Of a stretch of 64,000 nt of DNA, positions 1 through 8,890 are shown in pieces. Source of the stretch: Roseibium sediminis (GTDB taxonomy: Bacteria; Pseudomonadota; Alphaproteobacteria; Rhizobiales; Stappiaceae); NCBI RefSeq assembly GCF_008711325.1, contig NZ_VXDB01000015.1, forward strand, positions 1 through 64,000, given 5' to 3'. Within the stretch, counting starts at the first letter, position 1; the number at the start of each line of letters is the position of its first letter. The notes below the pieces were generated by a model. That model did not search any database, was not told where the DNA came from, and was given only the letters and a program-made list of their open reading frames with translations. A program made the translations under genes and the position numbers.

Positions 1-55
1 AAGCCAGTGAATCAGAAATCATCCAACAGCGCGAGGTTTTTGCGGGTGTCCAGCT

Positions 56-433
56 GTGAAGAAGCGCAAACGAAGTGAATTCGGTGATCCTATTGAATCT
101 ACTCACTTGGTTCTTACACATGTGAAGCATAAAAGATCTATAATATCTTCGTCAAAAGTCCTGTCAGCGTACTGGGATCATTTGACAGAGGCATTAAGTG
201 AAAGCGAAGAGGTCATCTTGTTCGGTTACTCAGGTTTGGATGCCCATTTAAACGACCTGCTGCGTAGATTCGAAAAATGTTCAAAACGTGTGATTGAATG
301 GTGCGGTGCTACTTTTCCTGACGGGAAGGAAAGTGAGGGTTTTTGGAAGTTCGAGCTTGGAGAAGGTGTATCAATTCAACAAATGGATAATATCCTCGAA
401 TTTAAGGACTGGAGTGCGGGTGAGGGAATATGA
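56..433 (+). CDS. Hypothetical protein, possible C-terminal piece of a SIR2-like protein
   Basis: This 125-residue reading frame starts at GTG 56, the only start available after an in-frame TGA at 8-10. The stretch VILFGYSGLDAHLNDLLRRF (about residues 53-72) resembles the late conserved segment of SIR2-like NAD-binding proteins, where a hydrophobic strand leads to a GYS-x-x-D motif. The rest of such a fold is absent, so the frame is either the tail of a longer gene broken by a frameshift near position 50 or an unrelated small protein. Its base composition is more AT-rich than the next gene, which suggests acquired DNA. The SIR2 assignment is tentative and no ribosome binding site is evident. 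Confidence 0.35.
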   Translation: MKKRKRSEFGDPIESTHLVLTHVKHKRSIISSSKVLSAYWDHLTEALSESEEVILFGYSGLDAHLNDLLRRFEKCSKRVIEWCGATFPDGKESEGFWKFELGEGVSIQQMDNILEFKDWSAGEGI

Positions 434-528
434 CCTCCCCCATTGCCCCCACGCCAACTTTCCCCTAAAACTCCGCGCAAGTTTGGTAAAGAATCCCGAC
501 ATTTTCAAACGTGGAGAAGCGGAGCCCC

Positions 529-2178
<1,650 letters not shown>

Positions 2179-2205
2179 GTCGGATCACGGTCGGAGAGAA
2201 CCTAG

Positions 2206-2232
2206 AAGGCGGAGCCACCGGCTCCGCCTTTT
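2206..2232. terminator. Intrinsic terminator after ettA
   Basis: An 11-bp GC-rich stem (AAGGCGGAGCC paired with GGCTCCGCCTT) with a 3-nt loop is followed by a short T run. It lies 28 bp after the ettA stop and 20 bp from the end of the convergent minus-strand gene, so it may serve both, although the T run favours the plus strand. Confidence 0.8.
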
Positions 2233-2252
2233 GTCGTTTGCAGGAAGCAGCG

Positions 2253-3608
2253 TCAGCTCCATGGCCCGATGGTGACCGTCACCGTTCCAGATGAAACAGT
2301 GCCCACTGTCTTGGACGGAACGTTGGGCCCGGAATAGGGGCCGACGGGGGTCTCGTCCATCGAATAGCCATAGGCTGCGCCGCCATAGAAGATTGGCGGC
2401 TTGCCGCTGACGCGGCTGTCATTGCCGTCGACGTCGCTGCAATGCAGGAACTTGGCGTAGAAGTGACAGGCCTTGCCCGAGGTATACCAGTTTTTCCAGG
2501 TGTTCCAGGCGCGGGTGGTGAAACCGCCAAGAGAGGCGTCTGTCGCACAGACTTCCATCACCCCGTCCATGGCAACGCCCCGGCAAAGCGCCTCCCAGAT
2601 GCTGTCTTGCAGAAGCCCCGCGTCAGCGCCGCTGCCCGCCGGGGTCAGGTCGCCAAAGGCCTGCTGGAACACATAGGCTGCACCGGTCAGGCCGGGGGCG
2701 GCGTTCGGCGCAGAAATCGGCTTGAAGAAGGCATAGGAGTTGGTCCCGTTGGACAGGTGATAGGCAACACATTGCACGCCTGTCTTGGGGTTGATCATGG
2801 ACCTCGCCATGCCCTGATACACGTTCCTGGCTGTTTCCGATCCAAGATTGATCGACAGGAAATTGCCTTCGCGAAAGAAGTCGTCCAGCGTCTTGTCCCA
2901 GAAGCTGGCCAGCGGATCACTGGTGGTTCCGGTGTAGTTCTGCGTGCGAGCGGCCAGCATGTCGTTCGGGTCGCACAGGGCAAAGAACTGCCCGTCGACC
3001 AGCGGCGGCATCCAGCTCTGGCCGGGCAGGGGCTCTGAGTAGAGAAGGCCTTCAAAAGCGGCGGCAGGCGGATAGGCCTTGGTCTCGTTGACGATGAACG
3101 CCGACCATGCGCTGGCAATCTGTGCCCGCGAGATATCCGGCCGAACGCCGAAATTCTGAACGGTGGTTGTGCCATCGGGCGTTGCCGAGAAGGAGAGGTT
3201 CAGGCCGAAGCCGTTGACGGCGCTGAGATTAAAGGCGGCTCCCAGTCCGAATTCGAGGATGTCAAACGGGCCGGGAGGGGCAATGCTGCTGGCCGGTTCA
3301 CCGGCATAGGGATACTGCGCATACTGGATCGGCGTGGCATTGGCGATGGCAAGCGGGCTCGGTTGCGAGCTGCTGGCGACGAACAGCAGGCGGTCGTTGC
3401 CGTTGGTCGCAGCGCTCAGCGTGATGCCCGGAAGGGATGTCGCCTGAAAGAAGGGCAGGGTGTCGGCAGCTGGTCCGAAGCTTCCGTCGGCCTGCAGTGT
3501 CTGGAAGGTGGTGGCATCGCCGCCATTGATCCAGCCTGCCACCCAAATGGCTGCCCCGCCGCGTGTCGAAAATCCGGTCTTGTCCTGCAACGTGATCGTG
3601 ACTGTCAT
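2253..3608 (-). CDS. GH64-like beta-1,3-glucanase family protein (tentative)
   Basis: The protein is 451 residues from ATG 3608, which has an upstream GAGG nine bases away; ATG 3617 lies too close to it. The fold appears to be beta-rich. An N-terminal sandwich with the segment FDILEFGL is followed by a segment like the GH64/thaumatin-like one (LSAVNGFGLNLSFSATPDG) and by a late IWEALCRGV that resembles the conserved region near the end of GH64 enzymes. Six cysteines are visible. There is no signal peptide, which is odd for a glucanase, so it may act inside the cell, be exported by another route, or not be an enzyme. The family call rests on motif order only. The flanking genes suggest no pathway. 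Confidence 0.45.
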   Translation of the reverse strand: MTVTITLQDKTGFSTRGGAAIWVAGWINGGDATTFQTLQADGSFGPAADTLPFFQATSLPGITLSAATNGNDRLLFVASSSQPSPLAIANATPIQYAQYPYAGEPASSIAPPGPFDILEFGLGAAFNLSAVNGFGLNLSFSATPDGTTTVQNFGVRPDISRAQIASAWSAFIVNETKAYPPAAAFEGLLYSEPLPGQSWMPPLVDGQFFALCDPNDMLAARTQNYTGTTSDPLASFWDKTLDDFFREGNFLSINLGSETARNVYQGMARSMINPKTGVQCVAYHLSNGTNSYAFFKPISAPNAAPGLTGAAYVFQQAFGDLTPAGSGADAGLLQDSIWEALCRGVAMDGVMEVCATDASLGGFTTRAWNTWKNWYTSGKACHFYAKFLHCSDVDGNDSRVSGKPPIFYGGAAYGYSMDETPVGPYSGPNVPSKTVGTVSSGTVTVTIGPWS

Positions 3609-3811
3609 GGAAAGCATCCTCGTGTGACATCGCTTTTGATATCAGGACGTTTCAGAGAGCCGAGCGTGAAACCGGGCTGCTCGCAGGGTTGGGTTTCACA
3701 TGATCTGACCACCCGTATCTATCAGCAAAACCCCGTTTTTGATCAATCTCATTCATTTGTTTCACGGGGGGCTCTCGATTAGGGTACGGCGCAAATCAGA
3801 AGGGACACCCG

Positions 3812-4435
3812 ATGCCGACCAATCTTTTTGGCGATGAAGAGATCGAACTGCTGCACCATGCCCGCGCCCGCAAGGTTGCCGGCAAGACGGAGGGTGTCTT
3901 TGCCACGCCGACAGTCGAGGATTTCCAGACCGCTGCGGTTGAGGCACTGCCCCTGACATTTGAAGGCATTCCCGGTGACCGTCATGGCGGGTTTACGCGC
4001 AAGTCCGGCGGACGCGAACCGTGGTATCCGCGCGGCACCGAGATGTGCAACGAGCGCCAGATCTCGATCCTGTCGAGCGAAGAGCTTCGACTGATTGCCC
4101 GACGGATGGACATTCCGGAGCTGAAGGCAGAATGGATCGGCGGCAATATCCTCGTTTCCGGAATTGCGAGCCTCTCGCTCGTTCCGCCGCGCACGCGCCT
4201 TGTCTTTGAGGGTGGCGTTGTCATTCGCGTGGATGGTGACAATGCACCGTGCCGGTTTGCCGGCAGTGCCATTGACGAGAAGTACCCGCAGCGTGACGGG
4301 TTGGACCTGCTGTTTCCCAAGGTGGCGCGCAAGTTGCGCGGCCTGGTCGGATATGTCGAAATCCCCGGTACCATTCGCGCGGGAGAAACGGTGACGGCCC
4401 ATATTCCGGAACAGTGGATCTACGTTCCCGAGTAG
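3812..4435 (+). CDS. MOSC domain-containing protein
   Basis: MOSC domains bind sulfur-carrying or molybdenum-cofactor ligands and occur in the MoCo sulfurase and YiiM families. The 207-residue protein is essentially one MOSC domain. GIPGDRHGG (about residue 50) is the usual entry motif, ERQISILSSEEL (about 82) follows, then WIGGNILVSGI, and APCRFAG (about 148) carries the conserved cysteine expected to hold the sulfur ligand. ATG 3812 has AAGGGACACCC just upstream. It is a single gene transcribed away from the GH64-like gene. The physiological substrate cannot be told; such proteins often detoxify N-hydroxylated compounds. Confidence 0.85.
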   Translation: MPTNLFGDEEIELLHHARARKVAGKTEGVFATPTVEDFQTAAVEALPLTFEGIPGDRHGGFTRKSGGREPWYPRGTEMCNERQISILSSEELRLIARRMDIPELKAEWIGGNILVSGIASLSLVPPRTRLVFEGGVVIRVDGDNAPCRFAGSAIDEKYPQRDGLDLLFPKVARKLRGLVGYVEIPGTIRAGETVTAHIPEQWIYVPE

Positions 4436-4660
4436 AGCTGGCCAAGTGTGTCACGTTTGCTTTGTGTTGGGCTGAGTGGACGAAATGAGTCTCCAATGCG
4501 TCAACGCAACCTATTAGCAACTATAGGTTTTAAATCATTGAAATAGCAATTGTTTTATTTTTCTCAAAAACGTGCATATGCCCAAAATTAAGTGGGAATA
4601 CGTAGTCTCTTTGCTGTAGGCTTACCCTACGTTGATCGCTTCCGGTAGCGTGAGGTGAAC

Positions 4661-5305
4661 ATGAAACGGGTGAGTTTGACCCATACAGGAGTGAAGGGGA
4701 AGGTCCTTGAGGATGACCACATCCTCTTCGGCAAGGTGCGCGGCCATGCCGATGTCACTTCTCCGTTGAAGCTTCTCATTGAGGCCATTCCGACGGCCAT
4801 GTTCGTGCTGGAGCAGACATCCCAGCGTCCAGTCGACTGGACCATCGTTGCGCTCAACGATCTGCACACCAAGCTGTCCGGACTGCGCGATGAAGTTGGG
4901 CAACCCATGAGCAGCTGGTGTCCCGGTGACGTCCTCCAGCACCTTTACGAGAATTATTCTTTGGCGACCGAGACGTGGGAGCAAATCAGCTACGTGGAGG
5001 AGCTGGAGCTACCCGGCGGGCACGGCTGGTGGTCGACGTCCTTGATGCCCATTCGCACCAAATCCGGCGTCATCCGTATCATTGGCTCGGCGAAGGATAT
5101 TTCCCTCAGCCGCATTACCGAACAGGCGCTTTCAACCTTTCTGCCGATGTGTTCTGTCTGCAAGTCCGTTCAGGCGGATGATGCATCGGGCGGCGACAAT
5201 GAAAACGGCTGGGTGTCCATTGAGGACTACCTGAAGGACCACAAGATCTCCCACGGGTTTTGTCCAAGCTGTTTCGAGCGTCTGTATGGCCATTTGAAGC
5301 GTTAG
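4661..5305 (+). CDS. PAS-domain protein with C-terminal cysteine motif
   Basis: The 214-residue cytoplasmic protein carries a PAS-like sensor region (about residues 35-155, with WWSTSLMPIRTKSG and IIGSAKDIS as its last strands). The C-terminal module has MCSVCKSV and FCPSCFERLYG, two CxxC pairs of the type often found at the end of response-regulator and PAS proteins (LPxCxxCKxI ... HGxCPxC). The four cysteines probably bind a metal ion. There is no kinase, GGDEF or HTH domain, so it would act through protein contacts or is a single-domain sensor. ATG 4661 is preferred to GTG 4655 because GAGG sits five bases upstream of the ATG. No partner gene is adjacent. Confidence 0.75.
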   Translation: MKRVSLTHTGVKGKVLEDDHILFGKVRGHADVTSPLKLLIEAIPTAMFVLEQTSQRPVDWTIVALNDLHTKLSGLRDEVGQPMSSWCPGDVLQHLYENYSLATETWEQISYVEELELPGGHGWWSTSLMPIRTKSGVIRIIGSAKDISLSRITEQALSTFLPMCSVCKSVQADDASGGDNENGWVSIEDYLKDHKISHGFCPSCFERLYGHLKR

Positions 5306-5445
5306 CAGCGTTTGAAGCGCGCCGGAGGCGTCGTGCGGATGTGCCGGTCTCCTGTTCCGGCGCGCAATTCCGCTCCCGACATCTTTTAAGCGGTGGAACT
5401 TGGTGATCCCTTCTGGCAACGTTCGCCTCCAGCAAGGGAGGAAAC

Positions 5446-5838
5446 ATGTTGCCAATTCACCATATGGTCGATGCCGCGCCGACGCCGGTCGGCCCGTTTT
5501 CACACGCCGTGGAAACCGATGGTTGGGTCTTCATTACCGGCCAGATGCCAACTGATCCAAACGATCCGACCGCGCCCTTGCCGGACGGGGTCGAGGCCCA
5601 GACCATTCGCGTGATGGAGAACCTGAAGCTGGTTCTTGCCGGGCTGGGACTGTCCTTGCAGAACGTGACGATGGTGCGTGCCTATCTGACGGAATTCGAT
5701 CGCGACTATGCCGTCATGAACCAGACGTATGAGAGTTTCTTCGAGAAGGGCAAGCTGCCGGCACGCACCTGCGTCGGCGTCTCCGGCCTGGCTGTCAACG
5801 CGCTCGTCGAGATCGATCTCATTGCGCGGCGGCCGTAA
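5446..5838 (+). CDS. RidA family protein (enamine/imine deaminase type)
   Basis: The RidA (YjgF/YER057c) family hydrolyses reactive enamines and imines made by PLP enzymes and works as a homotrimer in the cytoplasm. The 130-residue length is typical. The motifs VGPFSHAV, VFITGQMP and PARTCVGVSGLAVNALVEID are in the expected order, and the arginine of PART is the one that contacts substrate carboxylate in active RidA proteins. The start ATG 5446 has a clear GGGAGG five bases upstream. It follows the PAS gene by 140 bp and is probably a separate unit. Confidence 0.9.
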   Translation: MLPIHHMVDAAPTPVGPFSHAVETDGWVFITGQMPTDPNDPTAPLPDGVEAQTIRVMENLKLVLAGLGLSLQNVTMVRAYLTEFDRDYAVMNQTYESFFEKGKLPARTCVGVSGLAVNALVEIDLIARRP

Positions 5839-5883
5839 CGTCTTGCCGCGCCGATTTCAGACTGTCCGGGAATAGGCGGAAGA

Positions 5884-6468
5884 ATGGGTTTCAAGGTTAG
5901 TTATGCAGGTTTGCGCTGCGGATTGAAGGACGCCAGCGAAGCGCTGGGTCTTACCCTCGGACCACAGCTGGAAGGTGGGTTGTTCGATCTCTCGTGGATT
6001 GCAGACAGGCCAAACAGTGAGTGGACACTCGTTCGCATGGAATATCCTGACTGGGTCAGCCGAAACGAAAACTTGCTGTGTGACCTCTCTTCACGTTTCG
6101 AGATTGTTGCCTGCGAAGTTCATGAAGGCGTGATGTACTCCGCCGTGCAGTGTTGGAAGGCGGGGCGGCGGGTCTGGAAAGTGTCTCACACCGGATCTCA
6201 GGGAGATGTCTTCAATCTTGATGCCAGCGGCGATCTGCCTGCTGCGTTCTCCGTCATTCGCGATACACAAGTTGCAGCACAGAACGCGGAGGCGGAGCCC
6301 ACAGCCTGCGATCACATGTTCGAAGTTCCGCTCAGTCTTGTCGAGGCGGTTCTGGACTTTCGCCACGATGTTGTTTTCGAGCGCAACGAGTTCAGGGACA
6401 TCTTCGAAATTCAGCGGCCTGCAAAACCAAGCCTCTTTTCCAGAATGATTGGCCGTGTGCTTCGATGA
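5884..6468 (+). CDS. Hypothetical protein, 194 residues
   Basis: I do not recognise this protein. It is a soluble, mixed alpha/beta sequence of 194 residues with no signal peptide or membrane segment, an aromatic-rich N-terminal half (WTLVRMEYPDW) and a basic C-terminus (SRMIGRVLR). ATG 5884 has GGAAGA directly upstream and lies 45 bp after ridA, so the two may be co-transcribed. Codon use is like that of its neighbours. The shape of the first 100 residues recalls small proteins that respond to or neutralise a partner protein, but nothing here proves that. Confidence 0.65.
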   Translation: MGFKVSYAGLRCGLKDASEALGLTLGPQLEGGLFDLSWIADRPNSEWTLVRMEYPDWVSRNENLLCDLSSRFEIVACEVHEGVMYSAVQCWKAGRRVWKVSHTGSQGDVFNLDASGDLPAAFSVIRDTQVAAQNAEAEPTACDHMFEVPLSLVEAVLDFRHDVVFERNEFRDIFEIQRPAKPSLFSRMIGRVLR

Positions 6469-6579
6469 TCTGGTGACTGGAGCACGTCTCGCATTCACTG
6501 AATCACTCGATGTGTTCTAAATATTTGATTTGGCGCATTTCCTGACGGCGAACCGGTATCGACTTCGCCTGGAAATGCT

Positions 6580-6903
6580 CTATCCGGAGGATAGCTCATC
6601 GTCTTTTTCCTCGACCCGTCTTCCGCTTCCCCAGGTTTCCAGAACCATGTTCATGTCGTCGATGACGAAAAACCGGGCAGCGTCGCGGTCGTATCCCTCG
6701 TCGAGCAGACTGTCATAGTCGGTGTGTTGGTGCCGGATATGGCTGGTGGTGGCTTGCCAGACTGCGATGGACGGCGGCAGGTGGCGCAGATGTCCGGCGA
6801 GGGCGCTATCCAGTATGGCTTCCGCGTCGATATACGGCACGCGCGGGAGGAGGGCCCGTAACATTTTTCGGGCCTCTTTCTGTCTTTTGGTTCCCCCGGT
6901 CAC
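6580..6903 (-). CDS. DUF2293 domain-containing protein
   Basis: The 107-residue protein carries the DUF2293 signature: PSIAVWQATTSHIRHQHTDY followed by LLDEGYDRDAARFFV and a short C-terminal tail. The function of this family is unknown. GTG 6903 is the likely start and gives the usual family length. An in-frame ORF lies just upstream, separated by one TAG and eight sense codons, so the two are probably transcribed together. Confidence 0.75.
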   Translation of the reverse strand: MTGGTKRQKEARKMLRALLPRVPYIDAEAILDSALAGHLRHLPPSIAVWQATTSHIRHQHTDYDSLLDEGYDRDAARFFVIDDMNMVLETWGSGRRVEEKDDELSSG

Positions 6904-6927
6904 GCGCGGCGTCTCTTTTCTGTTTGG

Positions 6928-7152
6928 CTACCTGTCATCAACACCGTATTTGAACCACGTGGCCCGGGCAACGTCTGCGACCCGTTGCCGGTGTTCCTTT
7001 CGCAAGGGGGACTCGTTGGGAATAACATCGTACAGAAGATCGTCCGGCAAGGTGCGATATGTCCCGTTTGGGGCATTGTTCCGGTTGGTCCGTGCCGTCA
7101 AGATTTCTATCCACCTTCGAATGAAAGTGCGGTTGCGTTCAACATTAGCCAT
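6928..7152 (-). CDS. Small hypothetical protein upstream of the DUF2293 gene
   Basis: A 74-residue basic ORF (MANVERNRTFIRRW...) begins at ATG 7152, where a GTGAGG lies about five bases upstream. It ends at TAG 6928-6930 in the same frame as the DUF2293 gene, eight codons before that gene's GTG start. The segment TYRTLPDDLLYDVIPNE looks like folded protein rather than noise. It could be an independent small protein coupled to DUF2293, or the first half of a longer gene interrupted by a nonsense codon. I do not recognise a family. Confidence 0.5.
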   Translation of the reverse strand: MANVERNRTFIRRWIEILTARTNRNNAPNGTYRTLPDDLLYDVIPNESPLRKEHRQRVADVARATWFKYGVDDR

Positions 7153-7167
7153 CGGACCTCACGATAT

Positions 7168-7239
7168 AAAGAAATGAAAACCTTTCTTTTTATGTCGAAG
7201 GAAATTCGATGCTGCAATAAAAAAAGAAATTCTTTTTTT
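7168..7239. promoter_or_regulatory. A/T-rich inverted repeats between divergent genes
   Basis: The divergent gap contains AAAGAAA-N8-TTTCTTT (7168-7189), CGAA-N5-TTCG (7196-7208) and a 21-base odd palindrome AAAAAAAGAA-A-TTCTTTTTTT (7219-7239). The first and third share the AAAGAA/TTCTTT half-site. They lie directly ahead of the SufR-like regulator gene, so autoregulation is a reasonable inference. Confidence 0.45.
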
Positions 7240-7252
7240 TAAAGGAGGGCCC

Positions 7253-7906
7253 GTGTATGGTTTCGTCATGGCTGATCGAACTCGCACCCGCCTTTTGAAC
7301 CTTCTCAAGTCCTCCGGTCCGCAAACTGCGGCGGATTTGGCTGCCATGCTCAGTGTGACGCCGGTTGCCATCCGGCAGCATCTTGATGGGCTCCACGAAG
7401 ACGAGCTGGTGAAGTTCGAGGACATCAAGGGGTCAGTGGGTCGCCCGAAGCGAATCTGGTCGCTGACTGCTGACGGGCATCGGCAATTTCCGGACAATCA
7501 TTCCAACCTGATTGTTGGCTTGCTGGGAGGCTTGAACGAGCTTTACGGCGAGGAGGGCATCAACGCTCTGATTGCGCATCGGGAAAAGCAGGCGGAAGAC
7601 TGTTATGCGAATGCCCTTGCTCCCCTGACAACTCTGAAGGCACGTGTTGAAGCCCTTGCCGACCTTCGCAGCCGAGAAGGCTATATGGCAGAGGTTGAAG
7701 AAACGTCTGACGGATTGCTGCTGATCGAGAACCATTGTTCGATATGTGCAGCAGCGGCTGCGTGCCAGGGATTTTGCCGGTCCGAATTGAACCTTTTCAG
7801 GAAAGTGCTTGGACCGGATGCAGCGGTCGAACGGGAGGAGCATCTTCTGTCCGGCGGGCGTCGCTGCGTCTACCGGATAACTCCCTTGAAACGACGGGCA
7901 GCATGA
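7253..7906 (+). CDS. SufR-like DeoR/ArsR-type winged-helix regulator with Cys cluster
   Basis: The 217-residue DNA-binding protein has an N-terminal winged helix (about residues 8-75; QTAADLAAMLSVTPVAIRQH is the HTH). The C-terminal region has cysteines in ENHCSICAAAAACQGFC and GGRRCVYRI, the arrangement of SufR-type regulators that bind an iron-sulfur cluster. The start GTG 7253 is set by a GGAGG five bases upstream; the in-frame ATG 7268 is 20 bases from it. No suf genes are nearby, so the target is probably its own operon with the downstream isomerase gene, 40 bp away. Iron-sulfur binding is inferred from the cysteines. Confidence 0.75.
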   Translation: MYGFVMADRTRTRLLNLLKSSGPQTAADLAAMLSVTPVAIRQHLDGLHEDELVKFEDIKGSVGRPKRIWSLTADGHRQFPDNHSNLIVGLLGGLNELYGEEGINALIAHREKQAEDCYANALAPLTTLKARVEALADLRSREGYMAEVEETSDGLLLIENHCSICAAAAACQGFCRSELNLFRKVLGPDAAVEREEHLLSGGRRCVYRITPLKRRAA

Positions 7907-7946
7907 CAACGACAATTGGCCGATGTGCCCAACTGAGGAACAGCAT

Positions 7947-8567
7947 GTGGCGCAGCTGACATTCTGGTTCGAATTCGGTTCTACATATTCTTATCTTTCC
8001 GCGATGCGCATTGAAGAGCTGTGTCGTGTGGCGGGCTTGGAAGTCTCATGGCGCCCTTTCCTGCTCGGTCCCATATTCAGGGCACAAGGATGGGAGACGT
8101 CCCCCTTCAACATTTACGAGGCTAAGGGACGCAACATGTGGCGGGACACGGACCGCAGGGCTAGGGAACTGGGTCTTCCGCCAGTTCTCAAGCCTGACCC
8201 GTTTCCGCAGCATAGCCTTCTTGCGTCCCGTCTTGCGCTCATTGGACTGGAAGCTGGGTGGGGACAGGATTTCGTTCGCCAGACCTATTTACGTCAATTT
8301 GCAGATGGGAACAGCATTGCCGCACCGTCGGACCTGCAACCGGTTCTGGAGGGCCTCGGGGTTGAAGCTTCCGCCTGTCTCGAAGCGGCCAGGACAGATA
8401 TTCGCATCAAGGACCTGCTTCGAAAGAACACCGAGCAGGCGCTGGAACAGGGTCTTTATGGTGCGCCGTCCTTTACAACCTCGGATGGCGAGCTTTTTTG
8501 GGGCGATGACCGGCTTGAGAAAGCCATTGCATGGACTTTGGATCAGCAAACACATGCTCAAGGGTAG
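7947..8567 (+). CDS. 2-Hydroxychromene-2-carboxylate isomerase family protein
   Basis: The protein is a DsbA-fold, kappa-class GST-like isomerase of 206 residues. It opens with FWFEFGSTYSYLSAMRIE, the hallmark N-terminus of the family; the serine after FG replaces the thioredoxin cysteine pair. It continues with WRPFLLGPIF and ends with GLYGAPSF. Relatives isomerise 2-hydroxychromene-2-carboxylate in naphthalene breakdown with glutathione, but most genomic copies have unknown substrates. GTG 7947 is preferred to ATG 7923: GAGG lies eight to nine bases ahead and the family N-terminus begins there. It is probably co-transcribed with the SufR-like regulator. Confidence 0.85.
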   Translation: MAQLTFWFEFGSTYSYLSAMRIEELCRVAGLEVSWRPFLLGPIFRAQGWETSPFNIYEAKGRNMWRDTDRRARELGLPPVLKPDPFPQHSLLASRLALIGLEAGWGQDFVRQTYLRQFADGNSIAAPSDLQPVLEGLGVEASACLEAARTDIRIKDLLRKNTEQALEQGLYGAPSFTTSDGELFWGDDRLEKAIAWTLDQQTHAQG

Positions 8568-8890
8568 TCCGGCAAGATCGAACCGCTTACATCAATCGTT
8601 CCATTGATAAAAATCCAGCAAAAACTTACGTAACGTAAATTATAAGAATTCGACTTTTCCAGAAATATTTTGGCGTATCCTCGGACTATATGTCCAAATT
8701 TCTCGGTAATCAGGAATGCATCTTTTCTTATATTTTTCATATGCTTCAGTTCTAAGTCTAAGGCGCTTGTATTCCTTCTTTAGAATTTGAATCATACTTT
8801 AATACAGTCGAAACCAACCTGTTCCGGTCTTTTTTATTTTTACCGCCAATGCTCCGGGCAGTTCACAATCAGAAAGCTCGGCCAGTCATC
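8568..8890. other. AT-rich intergenic region with a short palindrome
   Basis: No gene is seen in these 323 bases. The region is much more AT-rich than its surroundings and holds TTACGT-A-ACGTAA (8626-8638), a 13-base odd palindrome that could be an operator. It probably contains the promoter of the DUF2336 gene. Confidence 0.5.

Noticed and set aside
8558-8740. 60-residue minus-strand ORF in the AT-rich gap
   Set aside because: It has no ribosome binding site and its composition looks like non-coding AT-rich DNA.
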